Positions 37,980-51,251 of a stretch of 64,000 nucleotides of DNA are shown piece by piece. Under the pieces are notes generated by a model that was not told where the DNA came from, did no database searches, and saw nothing but the letters and a program-made list of their open reading frames with translations. Source of the DNA: Carallia brachiata (taxonomy: Eukaryota > Streptophyta > Magnoliopsida > Malpighiales > Rhizophoraceae). The stretch spans positions 10,100,835-10,164,834 of the forward strand of contig JADCRB010000016.1 of the NCBI GenBank assembly GCA_021464245.1, given 5' to 3'. Made by a program: the position numbers and the translations under genes. The stretch's first letter is position 1. Each line of letters begins with the position of its first letter.

Positions 37980-40900
37980 ACAAATTAAGATTTAAGCATA
38001 AAATTTGTAAAAACCTTTAATTTCAATGCAAAACGCATTTCCAACACCTTTTGAGGTGTTAAATACATTCAATTCCTCTAATAAGTGTGCAATTGATCAT
38101 GATTTGCATTTATTAGTTGCATAAGAGCTTTTGTGATGTGAATAAAGAGGCTAAATCACTTTATTTCTTGCAAATAAGTGATTTTCTTTCATTTTAATGG
38201 CTTATTTAACACAAATTAAAGTTAATTTAAGCATAAATGCTTGTAAAAACCTTTAATTTCAATGCAAAACGCATTTCCAACACCTTTTGAGGTGTTAAAT
38301 ACATTCAATTCCCCTAATAAGTGTGCAATTGATCATGATTTGCATTTATTAGTTGCATAAGACCTTTTGTGCGTGAATAAAGAGGCTAAATCACTTTATT
38401 TCTTGCAAATAAGTGATTTTCTTTCATTTTAATGGCTATTTAACAAATTAAAGTTAATTTAAGCATAAATGCTTGTAAAAACCTTTAATTTCAATGCAAA
38501 ACGCATTTCCAACACCTTTTGAGGTGATAAATACATTGAATTCCCTCTAATAAGTGTGCAATTGATCATGATTTGCATTTATTAGTTGCATAAGACCTTT
38601 GTGGTGTGAATAAAGAGGCTAAATCACTTTATCTCTTGCAAATAAGTGATTTTCTTTCATTTTAATGGCTTATTTAACACAATTTAAAGTTAATTTAAGC
38701 ATAAATGCTTGTAAAAACTTTAATTTCAATGCAAAACGCATTTCAACACCTTTTGAGGTGATAAATACATTCAATTCCCTCTAATAAGTGGCAATTGATA
38801 ATGATTTGCATTTATTAGTTGCATAAGACCTTTTGTGCGTGAATAAAGAGGCTAAATCACTTTATCTCTTGCAAATAAGTGATTTTCTTTCATTTAAATG
38901 GCTATTTAACAAATTAAAGTTAATTTAAGCATAAATGCTTGTAAAAACCTTTAATTTCAATGCAAAACGCATTTCCAACACCTTTTGAGGTGATAAATAC
39001 ATTCAATTCCCTCTAATAGTGTCAATTGATCATAATTTGCATTTATTAGTTGCATAAGACCTTTTGTGGTGTGAATAAAGAGGCTAAATCACTTTATTCT
39101 TGCAAATAAGTGATTTTCTTTCATTTAATCTCTATTTAACACAAATTAAAGTTAATTTAAGCATAAATGCTTGTAAAAACCTTTAATTTCAATGCAAAAC
39201 GCATTTCCAACACCTTTTGAGGTGATAAATACATTCAATTCCCTAATAAGTGTGCAATTGATCATGATTTGCATTTATTAGTTGCATAAGACCTTTTGTG
39301 GTGTGAATAAAAGGCTACTAAATCCTTTATTTCTTGCAAATAAGTGATTTTCTTTCATTTTAATGGCTTATTTAACACAAATTAAAGTTAATTTAAGCAT
39401 AAATGCTTGTAAAAACCTTTAATTTCAATGCAAAACGCATTTCCAACACCTTTTGAGCTGATAAATACATTGAATTCCCTCTAATAAGTGTGCAATTGAT
39501 CATGATTTGCATTTATTAGTTGCATAAGAGCTTTTGTGATGTGAATAAAGAGGCTAAATCACTTTATTTCTTGCAAATAAGTGATTTTCTATCATTTTAA
39601 TGACTTATTTAACAAATTTAAAGTTAATTTAAGCATAAATGCTTGTAAAAACCTTTAATTTCAATGCAAAACGCATTTCCAATACCTTTGGAGGTGATAA
39701 ATATATTAATTCCCTATAATAAGTGTGCAATTGATCATGATTGCATTTATTATTGTATAAGACCTTTTGTGGTGTGAATAAAGCGGCTAAATCACTTTAT
39801 CTCTTGCAAATAAGTGATTTTCTTTCATTTTAATGGCTTATTTAACAAATTAAACTTAATTTAATTTAAATGCTTGTAAAAACCTTTCATTTCAATGCAA
39901 AACCCTTTCCAACACCTTTTGAGTGATAAATACATTCAATACCCTCTAATAAGTGTGCAATTGATCATGATTTGCATTTATTAGTTGCATAAGACCTTTT
40001 GTGGTGTGAATAAAGAGGCTAAATCACTTTATTTCTTCAAATAAGTCATTTTCTTTTTTTAATGGCTTATTTAACACAATTAAAGTTAATTTAAGCATAA
40101 ATGCTTCTAAAAACCTTTAATTTCAATGCAAAACGCATTTCAACACCTTTTGAGGTGATAAATACATTGAATTCCCTCTAATAGGTGTGCAATTGATCAT
40201 AATTTGCATTTATTAGTTGCATAAGACCTTTTGTGGTGTGAATAAAGAGGCTAAATCACTTTATCTTGCAAATAAGTGATTTTCTTTCATTTTAATGACT
40301 TATTTAACACAATTTAAAGTTAATTTAAGCATAAATGCTTGTAAAAACTTTTAATTTCAAGCAAAACGCATTTCTAACACCTTTTGAGGTGATAAATACA
40401 TTCAATTCCCTCTAATAACTGTGCAATTGATCATGATTTGCATTTATTAGTTGCATAAGACCTTTTGTTGGTGAATAAAGATGCTAAATCACTTTATCTC
40501 TTGAAATAAGTGATTTTTATCTTTTTAATGACTTATTTAACACAATTTAAAGTTAATTTAAGCATAAATGCTTGTAAAAACCTTTAATTTCAATGCAAAA
40601 CGCATTTCCAACACCTTTGAGGTGATAAATACATTCAATTCCCTATAATAGTGTGCAATTGATCATGATTGGCATTTATTAGTTGTAGAAGACCTTTTGT
40701 GGTGTGAAAAAGCGGCTAAATCACTTATCTCTTGCAAATAAGTGATTTTCTTCATTTAATGGCTATTTAACACAAATTAAAGTTAATTTGAGCATAAATG
40801 CTTGTAAAACCTTTAATTTCAATGCAAAACGCATTTCCAACACCTTTTGAGGTGTTAAATACATTCAATTCCCTCTAATAAGTGTGCAATTGATCATGAT

Positions 40901-43900
40901 TTGCATTTATTAGTTGCATAAGACCTTTTGTGGCGTGAATAAAGAGGCTAAATCACTTTATTTCTTGCAAATAAGTGATTTTCTTTCATTTTAATGGCTT
41001 ATTTAACACAAATTAAAGTTAATTTAAGCATAAATGCTTGTAAAAACCTTTAATTTCAATGCAAAACGCATTTCCAAACCTTTTGAGGTGATAAATACAT
41101 TCAATTCCCTCTAATAAGTGTGCAATTGATCATATTTGCATTTATTAGTTGCATAAGACCTTTTGTGGTGTGAATAAAGAGGCTAAATCACTTTATCTGT
41201 TGCAAATAAGTGATTTTCTTTCATTTTAATGGCTTATTTAACACAATTTAAAGTTAATTTAAGCATAAATGCTTGTAAAAACCTTTAATTTCAATGCAAA
41301 ACGCATTTCCAACACCTTTTGAGGTGATAAATACATTCAATTCCCTCTAATAAGTGTGCAATTGATCATGATTTGCATTTATTAGTTGCATAAGACCTTT
41401 TGTGGTGTGAATAAAGAGGCTAAATCACTTTATTTCTTGCAAATAAGTGATTTTCTTCATTTTAATGCTTATTTAACACAATTAAAGTTAATTTAAGCAT
41501 AAATGCTTGTAAAAACCTTTAATTTCAATGCAAAACGCATTTCCAACACCTTTTGAGCTGATAAATACATTCAATTCCCTCTAATAAGTGTGCAATTGAT
41601 CATGATTTGCATTTATTAGTTGCATAAGACCTTTTGGTGTGAATAAAGAGGCTAAATCATTATTCTTGCAAATAAGTGATTTTCTTTCATTTTAATGGCT
41701 TATTTAACACAATTAAAGTTAATTTAAGCATAAATGCTTGTAAAAACCTTTAATTTCAATGCAAAACGCATTTCCAACACCTTTTGAGTGTTAAATACAT
41801 TAATTCCCCTAATAAGTGTGCAATTGATCATGATTTGCATTTATTAGTTGCATAAGACCTTTTGTGATGTGAATAAAGAGGCTAAATCACTTTATTTCTT
41901 GCAAATAAGTGATTTTCTTTCATTTTAATGGCTTATTTAACACAAATTAAAGTTAATTTAAGAAATGCTTGTAAAAACCTTTAATTTCAATGAAAACGCA
42001 TTTCCAACACCTTTTGAGGTGTTAAATACATTCAATTCCCTAATAAGTGTGCAATTGATCATAATTTGCATTTATTAGTTGCATAAGACCTTTTGTGGTG
42101 TGAATAAAGAGGCTAAATCACTTTTTCTTGCAAATAAGTGATTTTCTTTCATTTTAATGGCTTATTTAACACAAATTAAAGTTAATTTAAGCATAAATGC
42201 TTGTAAAAACCTTTAATTTCAATGCAAAACGCATTTCCAACCTTTTGAGGTGTTAAATAATTCAATTCCCTAATAAGTGTGCAATTGATCATGATTTGCA
42301 TTTATTAGTGCATAAGACCTTTTGTGCTGAATAAAGAGGCTAAATCACTTTTTTCTTGCAAATAAGTGATTTTCTTTCATTTAATGGCTTATTTAACACA
42401 AATTAAAGTCAATTTAAGGATAAATGCTTGCAAAAACCTTTAATCTCAATGAAAACGCATTTCCAAAACCTTTTGAGCTGATAAATACATTCAATTCCCT
42501 TAATAAGTGTGCAATTGATCATGATTTGCATTTATTAGTTGCATAAGACCTTTTGTGGTGTGAATAAAAGGCTAAATCACTTTATTTCTTGCAAATAAGT
42601 GATTTTTTTCATTTTAATGGCTTATTTAACATAAATTAAAGTTAATTTAAGCATAAATGCTTGTAAAACCTTTAATTTCAATGCAAAACGCATTTCCAAC
42701 ACTTTTGAGGTCTTAAATACATTCAATTCCCTCTAATAAGTGTGCAATTGATCATGATTTGCATTTATTAGTTGCATAAGACCTTTTGTGCGTGAATAAA
42801 GAGGCTAAATCACTTTATTTCTTGCAAATAAGTGATTTTCTTTCATTTTAATGGCTTATTTAACACATTAAAGTTAATTTAAGCATAAATGCTTGTAAAA
42901 ACCTTTAATTTCAATGCAAAACGCATTTCAACACCTTTTGAGGTGATAAATACATTCAATTCCCTCTAATAGTGTGCAATTGATCATGATTGCATTTATT
43001 AGTTGCATAAGACCTTTGTGTGTGAATAAAGAGGCTAAATCCTTTATTCTTGCAATAAGTGATTTTCTTTCATTTTAATGGCTTATTTAACACAAATTAA
43101 GTTAATTTAAGCATAAATGCTTGTAAAAACCTTTAATTTCAATGCAAAACGCATTTCCAACACTTTTGAGGTTAAATACATTCAATTCCCTCTAATAAGT
43201 GTGCAATTGATCATGATTTGCATTTATTAGTTGCATAGACCTTTTGTGGCGTGAATAAAGAGGCTAAATCACTTTATTCTTGCAAATAAGTGATTTTCTT
43301 TCATTTTAATGGCTATTTAACACAAATTAAAGTTAATTTAAGCATAAATGCTTGTAAAAACCTTTAATTTCAATGCAAAACGCATTTCCAACACCTTTGA
43401 GGTGATAAATACATTCAATTCCCTCTAATAAGTGTGCATTGATCATAATTTGCATTTATTAGTTGCATAAGACCTTTTGTGGTGTGAATAAAGAGGCTAA
43501 ATCACTTTATTCTTGCAAATAAGTGATTTCTTTCATTTTAATGGCTTATTAACACAATTAAAGTTAATTTAAGCATAAATGCTTGTAAAAACCTTTAATT
43601 TCAATGCAAAACGCATTTCCAACACTTTTGAGGTGATAAATACATTCAATTCCCTTTAATAAGTGTGCAATTGATCATGATTTGCATTTATTAGTGCATA
43701 AGACCTTTGTGGCGTGAATAAAGAGGCTAAATCACTTTATTTCTTGCAAATAAGTGATTTTCTTTCATTTTAATGGCTTATTTAACACAAATTAAAGTTA
43801 ATTTAGCACAAATGCTTCTAAAAACCTTTAATTTCAATGCAAAACGCTTTTCCAACACCTTTTGAGGTGATTAATACATTCAATTCCCTATAATAAGTGT

Positions 43901-44671
43901 GCAATGATCATCATTTGCATTTATCAGTTGCATAAGACCTTTGTGGGTGAATAAAGAGGCTAAATCACTTTATTTTTACAAATAAGTGATTTTCTTTCAT
44001 TTTAATGGCTTATTTAACACAAATTAAAGTTAATTTAAGCATAAATATTTGTAAAAACCTTTAATTTCAATACAAAACGCATTTCCAACACCCTTTGAGG
44101 TGTTAAATACATTCAATTCCCTCTAATAAGTGTGCAATTGATCATGATTTGCATTTATTAGTTGCATAAGACATTTTGTGGTGTGAATAAAGAGGCTAAA
44201 TCACTTTATTTCTTGCAAATAAGTGATTTCTTTCATTTTAATGGCTTATTTAACACAATTAAAGTTAATTTAAGCATAAATGCTTGTAAAAACCTTTAAT
44301 TTCAATGCAAAACGCATTTCCAACCTTTTGAGGTGTTAAATAATTCAATTCCCTAATAAGTGTGCAATTGATCATGATTTGCTATTAGTAGCATAAGACC
44401 TTTTGTGGTGTGAATAAAGAGGCTAAATCACTTTATTTCTTGCAAATAAGTGATTTTCTTTCATTTAATGGCTTATTTAACACAAATTAAAGTTAATTTA
44501 AGCATAAATTGTAAAAACCTTTAATTTCAATGCAAAAAGCATTTCCAACACCTTTTGAGGTGATAAACACATTCAATTCCCTTTAATAAGTGTGCAATTG
44601 ATCATGATTTGCATTTATTAGTTGCATAATACCTTTTGTGGTGTGAATAAAGAGGCTAAATCACTTTATCT
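37980..44671. repeat. Near-consensus, indel-rich monomers with one embedded hybrid 8-mer
   Basis: About 28 monomers. Most (37980-39590 and 41400-43780) carry few type-specific substitutions and read as the global consensus with frequent one-base deletions. The block at about 39590-41400 is recognisable as L-G-(A/D)-E-F-H-I-J, with the hybrid starting at 40035. An N-like monomer with TTTAGCACAAATGC and ATCATCATTTGC occurs near 43800, and an O-like monomer with CATAAATATTTG near 44030. No other element is seen. Confidence 0.75.
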
Positions 44672-47600
44672 CTTGCAAATAAGTGATTTTCTTTCATTTT
44701 CATGGCTTATTTAACGCAATTTAAAGTTAATTTAAGCATAAATGCTTGTAAAAACTTTTAATTTCAATGCAAAATGCATTTCTAACACCTTTTGAGGTGA
44801 TAAATACATTCAATTCCCTCTAATAACTGTGCAATTGATAATGATTTGCATTTATTAGTTGCATAAGACCTTTTGTTGCGTGAATAAAGAGGCTAAATCA
44901 CTTTATCTCTTGCAAATAAGTGATTTTCTTTCATTTAATGGCTTATTTAACATAAATTAAAGTTAATTTAAGCATAAATGCTTGTAAAAACCTTTAATTT
45001 AATGCAAAACGAATTTCCAACACCTTTTGAGGTGATAAATACATTCAATCCCTCTAATAGGTGTCAATTGATCATAATTTGCATTATTAGTTGCATAAGA
45101 CCTTTTGTGGTGTGAATAAAGAGGCTAAATCACTTTATCTCTTGCAAATAAGTGATTTTCTTTCATTTGAATCTCTATTTAACACAAATTAAAGTTAATT
45201 TAAGCATAAATGCTTGTAAAAACCTTTAATTTCAATGCAAAAAGCATTTCCAACACCTTTTGATTATAAACACATTCAATTCCCTTAATAAGTGTGCAAT
45301 TGATCATGATTTGCATTTATTAGTTGCATAATACCTTTTGTTGTGTGAATAAAAAGGCTAAATCGCTTTATTTCTTGCAAATAAGTGATTTTGTTTCATT
45401 TTAATGGCTTATTTAACACAAATTAAAGTTAATTTAAGCATAAATGCTTGTAAAAACCTTTAATTTCAATGCAAAACGCCTTTCCAACACCTTTTGAAGT
45501 GATAAATACATTCAATACCCTCTAATAAGTGTGCAATTGATCATGATTTGCATTTATTAGTTGCATAAGACCTTTTGTGGTGTGAATAAAGAGGCTAAAT
45601 CACTTATCTCTTGCAAATAAGTGATTTTCTTCATTTTAATGACTTATTTAACACAATTTAAAGTTTTTAAGCATAAATGCTTGTAAAAACCTTTAATTTC
45701 AATGCAAAACGCATTTCCAATACCTTTTGAGGTGATAAATATTTAATTCCCTATAATAAGTGTGCAATTGATCATGATTGCATTTATTAGTTGTATAGAC
45801 CTTTTGTGGTGTGAATAAAGCGGCTAAATCACTTTATCTCTTGCAAATAAGTGATTTTCTTTCATTTTAATGGATTATTTAACACAAATTAAACTTAATT
45901 TAATTTCAAATGCTTGTAAAAACCTTTCATTTCAATGCAAAACGCCTTTCCAACACCTTTTCAAGTGATCAATACATTCAATACCCTCTAATAAGTGTGC
46001 AATTGATCATGATTTGCATTTATTAGTTGCATAAGACCTTTTGTGGTGTGAATAAAGAGGCTAAATCACTTTATTTCTTACAAATAAGTCATTTTCTTTT
46101 TTTTTAATGGCTTATTTAACACAACTTAAAGTTAATTTAAGCATAAATGCTTCTAAAAACCTTTAATTTCAATGCAAAACGCATTTCGAACACCTTTTGA
46201 GGTGATAAATACATTGAATTCCCTCTAATAGGTGTGCAATTGATCATAATTTGCATTTATTAGTTGCATAAGACCTTTTGTGGTGTGAATAAAGAGGCTA
46301 AATCACTTTATCCCTTGCAAATAAGTGATTTTCTTTCATTTTAATGACTTATTTAACACAATTTAAAGTTAATTTAAGCATAAATGCTTGTAAAAACTTT
46401 AATTTCAACGCAAAACGCATTTCTAACACCTTTTGAGGTGATAAATACATTCAATTCCCTCTAATAACTGTGCAATTGATAATGATTTGCATTTATTAGT
46501 TGCATAAGACCTTTTGTTGGATGAATAAAGATGCTAAATCACTTTATCTCTTGTAAATAAGTGATTTTCTATCATTTTAATGACTTATTTAACACAATTT
46601 AAAGTTAATTTAAGCATAAATGCTTGTAAAAACCTTTAATTTCAATGCAAAACGCATTTCCAACACCTTTGGAGGTGATAAATACATTCAATTCCCTATA
46701 ATAAGTGTGCAATTATCATGATTGGCATTTATTAGTTGGAGAAGACCTTTTGTGGTGTGAATAAAGCGGCTAAATCACATTATCTCTTGCAAATAAGTGA
46801 TTTTCTTTCATTTAAATGGCTATTTAACACAAATTAAAGTTAATTTGAGCATAAATGCTTGTAAAACCCTTTAATTTCAATGCAAAACGCATTTTCAACC
46901 ACTTTTTTGAGGTCTTAAATACATTCAATTCCCTCTAATAGTGTGCAATTGATCATGATTTGCATTTATTAGTTGCATAAGACCTTTTGTGGCGTGAATA
47001 AAGAGGCTAAATCACTTTTTCTTGCAAATAAGTGATTTTCTTTCATTTGAATGGCTATTTAACACAAATTAAAGTTAATTTAAGCATAAATGCTTCTAAA
47101 AACCTTTAATTTCAATGCAAAACGCATTTCCAACACCTTTTCAGGTGATAAATACATTGAATTCCCTCTAATAAGTGTGCAATTGATCATTATTTGCATT
47201 TATTAGTTGCATAAGACCTTTTGTGGTGTGAATAAGAGGCTAAATCACTTTATCTGTTGCAAATAAGTGATTTTCTTTCATTTTAATGGCTTATTTAGCA
47301 CAATTTAAAGTTAATTTAAGCATAAATGCTTGTAAAAACTTTTAATTTCAATGCAAAACGCATTTCTAACACCTTTTGAGGTGATAAATACATTCAATTC
47401 CCTCTAATAACTGTGCAATTGAATGTTGCATTTATTAGTTGCATAAGACCTTTTGTGCCGTGATAAAGAGGCTAAATCACTTTATTTCTTGCAATAAGTG
47501 ATTTTTTCATTTGAATGGCTATTAACACAAATTAAAGTTATTTAAGCATAAATGCTTGTAAAAACCTTTAATTTCAATGCAAAAAGCATTTCCAACACCT

Positions 47601-47712
47601 TTTGAGGGGATAAACACATTCAATTCCCTTTAATAAGTGTGCAATTGATCATGATTTGCATTTATTAGTTGCATAATACCTTTTGTGGTGTGAATAAAGG
47701 GCTAAATCACCT
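44672..47712. repeat. 13-monomer unit, copy 1
   Basis: 3041 bp. It starts with a J-like monomer carrying the private CATTTTCATGGC. Next come M (CGAATTTCC), a monomer with CATTTGAATCTCT and AAAAAGCATTTCC, one with GATTTTGTTTC, L, and G with GGATTATTTAAC and AATTTAATTTCAAATGC. The A/D hybrid at 46077, E, F, H, I, a J-like monomer and a monomer with AAAAAGCATTTCC complete the unit. Copy 2 begins at 47713 with the same CATTTTCATGGC. Confidence 0.8.
46077..46311. repeat. A/D hybrid satellite monomer (cleanest copy)
   Basis: The 5' part is type A: loop CTTAC, AAGTC, pure T run, CACAACTT ending at 46127. From CTTCTAAAAACC (diagnostic C at 46153) it is type D, with ATACATTGAATTCCC. The crossover therefore lies in the roughly 25 bp between, which are identical in A and D. 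Private changes TTTCGAACACC, TAATAGGTGTGC and GATCATAATTTGC arose after the fusion. Other copies start at about 32149, 34005, 35338, 40035 and 49132, some with eroded markers. Confidence 0.82.
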
Positions 47713-49362
47713 CTTGCAAATAAGTGATTTCTTTCATTTTCATGGCTTATTTAACACAATTTAAAGTTAATTTAAGCATAAATGCTTGTAAAAACTTTTA
47801 ATTTCAATGCAAAATGCATTTCTAACACCTTTTGAGGTGATAAATACATTCAATTCCCTCTAATAACTGTGCAATTGATAATGATTTGCATTTATTAGTT
47901 GCATAAGACCTTTTGTTGCGTGAATAAAGAGGCTAAATCACTTTATCTCTTGCAAATAAGTGATTTTCTTTCATTTAAATGGCTATTTAAAATAAATTAA
48001 AGTTAATTTAAGCATAAATGCTTGTAAAAACCTTTAATTTAAATGCAAAACGAATTTCCAACACCTTTTGAGGTGATAAATACATTCAATACCCTCTAAT
48101 AGGTGTTCAATTGATCATAATTTGCATTTATTAGTTGCATAAGACCTTTTGTGGTGTGAATAAAGAGGCTAAATCACTTTATCTCTTGCAAATAAGTGAT
48201 TTTCTTTCATTTGAATCTCTATTTAACACAAATTAAAGTTAATTTAAGCATAAATGCTTGTAAAAACCTTTAATTTCAATGCAAAAAGCATTTCCAACAC
48301 CTTTTGAGGTGATAAACACATTCAATTCCCTTTAATAAGTGTGCAATTGATCATGATTTGCATTTATTAGTTGCATAATACCTTTTGTTGTGTGAATAAA
48401 ATGGCTAAATCGCTTTATTTCTTGCAAATAAGTGATTTTGTTTCATTTTAATGGCTTATTTAACACAAATTAAAGTTAATTTAAGCATAAATGCTTGTAA
48501 AAACCTTTAATTTCAATGCAAAACGCCTTTCCAACACCTTTTGAAGTGATAAATACATTCAATACCCTCTAATAAGTGTGCAATTGATCATGATTTGCAT
48601 TTATTAGTTGCATAAGACCTTTTGTGGTGTGAATAAAGAGGCTAAATCACTTTATCTCTTGCAAATAAGTGATTTTCTATCATTTTAATGACTTATTTAA
48701 CACAATTTAAAGTTAATTTAAGCATAAATGCTTGTAAAAACCTTTAATTTCAATGCAAAACGCATTTCCAATACCTTTGGAGGTGATAAATATATTTAAT
48801 TCCCTATAATAAGTGTGCAATTGATCATGATTGGCATTTATTAGTTGTATAAGACCTTTTGTGGTGTGAATAAAGCGGCTAAATCACTTTATCTCTTGCA
48901 AATAAGTGATTTTCTTTCATTTTAATGGATTATTTAACACAAATTAAACTTAATTTAATTTCAAATGCTTGTAAAAACCTTTCATTTCAATGCAAAACGC
49001 CTTTCCAACACCTTTTGAAGTGATCAATACATTCAATACCCTCTAATAAGTGTGCAATTGATCATGATTTGCATTTATTAGTTGCATAAGACCTTTTGTG
49101 GTGTGAATAAAGAGGCTAAATCACTTTATTTCTTACAAATAAGTCATTTTCTTTTTTTTTAATGGCTTATTTAACACAATTTAAAGTTAATTTAAGCATA
49201 AATGCTTTAAAAACCTTTAATTTCAATGCAAAACGCATTTCAACACCTTTTGAGGTGATAAATACATTGAATCCCTCTAATAGTGTGCAATTGATCATAA
49301 TTTGCATTTATTAGTTGCATAAGACTTTGTGGTGTGAATAAATGAGCTAAATCACTTTATTT
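47713..49362. repeat. 13-monomer unit, copy 2, first seven monomers only
   Basis: It repeats the order J-M-(GAATCTCT)-(GTTTC)-L-G-(A/D) of 44672-46311. Matching private bases are CATTTTCATGGC (offset 3040), CATTTGAATCTCT (offset 3043) and GGATTATTTAAC with AATTTAATTTCAAATGC (offset 3055). It ends with the A/D hybrid at 49132. The next monomer is H-like at its 3' end, so the copy is broken there. Confidence 0.8.
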
Positions 49363-50777
49363 CTTGCAAATAAGTCATTTTCTTTCATTTTAATGACTTA
49401 TTTAACACAAATTAAAGTTAATTTAAGCATAAATGCTTGTAAAACCCTTTAATTTCAATGCAAAACGCATTTCCAACACTTTTTGAGGTCTTAAATACAT
49501 TCAATACCCTCTAATAGGTGTGCAATTGATCATAATTTGCATTTATTAGTTGCATAAGACCTTTTGTGGTGTGAATAAAGAGGCTAAATCACTTTATCTC
49601 TTGCAAATAAGTGATTTTCTTTCATTTTACTGGCTTATCTAACACACTTTAAAGTTAATTTAAGCATAAATGCTTGTAAAAACCTTTAATTTCAATGCAA
49701 AACGCATTTCTAACACCTTTTGAGGTGATAAATACTTTCAATTCCCATTAATAACTGTGCAATTGATAATGATTTGCATTTATTAGTTGCATAAGACCAT
49801 TTGTGGCGTGAATAAAGAGGTTAAATCACTTTATTTCTGCAATAAGTGATTTCTTTAATTTTAATGGCTTATTTAACACAAATTAAAGTTAATTTAGGCA
49901 CAAATGCTTGTAAAAACCTTTAGTTTCAATGAAAAACGCTTTTCCAACACCTTTTGAGGTGATTAATACTATCAAATCCCTATAATAAGTGTGCAATTAA
50001 TCATCATTTGCATTTATCAGTTGCATAAGACCTTTTGTGGGGTGAATAAAGATGCTAAATCGCTTTATTTGTTACAAATAAGTGATTTTCTTTCATTTAA
50101 TGGCTTATTTAACACAAATTACAGTTAATTTAAGCATAGATATTTGTAAAAACCTTTAATTTCAATACAAAACGCATTTCCAACAACCTTTGAGGTGTTA
50201 AATACATTCAATTCCCTCTAATAAGTGTGCAATTGATCATGATTTGCATTTATTAGTTGCATAAGACATTTTGTGGCGTGAATAAAGAGGCTAAATCACT
50301 TTATTTCTTGCAAATAAGTGATTTTCTTCATTTGAATGGCTATTTAACACAAATTAAAGTTAATTTAAGCATAAATGCTTGTAAAAACCTTTAATTTCAA
50401 TGCAAAACGCATTTCCAACACCTTTTGAGGTGATAAATACATTGAATTCCCTCTAATAAGTGTGCAATTGATCATGATTTGCATTTATTAGTTGCATAAG
50501 ACCTTTTGTGGCGTGAATAAAGAGGCTAAATCACTTTATTTCTTGCAAATAAGTGATTTTCTTTCATTTAAATGGCTATTTAACATAAATTAAAGTTAAT
50601 TTAAGCATAAATGCTTGTAAAAACCTTTAATTTAAATGCAAAACGAATTTCCAACACCTTTTGAGGTGATAAAAACATTCAATACCCTCTAATAGGTGTG
50701 CAATTGATCATAATTTGCATTTATTAGTTGCATAAGACCTTTTGTGGTGTGAATAAAGAGGCTAAATCACTTTATCT

Positions 50778-51251
50778 CTTGCAAATAAGTGATTTTCTTT
50801 CATTTTAATGGCTTATCTAACACAATTTAAAGTTAATTTAAGCATAAATGCTTGTAAAAACTTTTAATTTCAATGCAAAACGCATTTCTAACACCTTTTG
50901 AGGTGATAAATGCATTCAATACCCTCTAATAGGTGTGCAATTGATCATAATTTGCATTTATTAGTTGCATAAGACCTTTTGTGGTGTGAATAAAGAGGCT
51001 AAATCACTTTATCTCTTGCAAATAAGTGATTTTCTTTCATTTTAATGGCTTATCTAACACAATTTAAAGTTAATTTAAGCATAAATGCTTGTAAAAACTT
51101 TTCATTTCAATGCAAAACGCATTTCTAACACCTTTTGAGGTGATAAATGCATTCAATTCCCTTTAATAACTGTGCAATTGATAATGATTTGCATTTATTA
51201 GTTGTATAAGACCTTTTGTGGCGTGAATAAAGAGGTTAAATCACTTTATTT
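50778..51251. repeat. Direct duplication of one monomer (2 x 237 bp)
   Basis: Two adjacent monomers (50778-51014 and 51015-51251) share GGCTTATCTAACAC, AAAACTTTT, TTTCTAACACC and the private GATAAATGCATTC. They differ mainly in their 3' parts (TAATAGGTGTGC with ATCATAATTTGC against TAATAACTGTGC with GATAATGATTTGC). The shared 5' and different 3' halves suggest duplication by an out-of-register exchange within the monomer. Confidence 0.7.
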
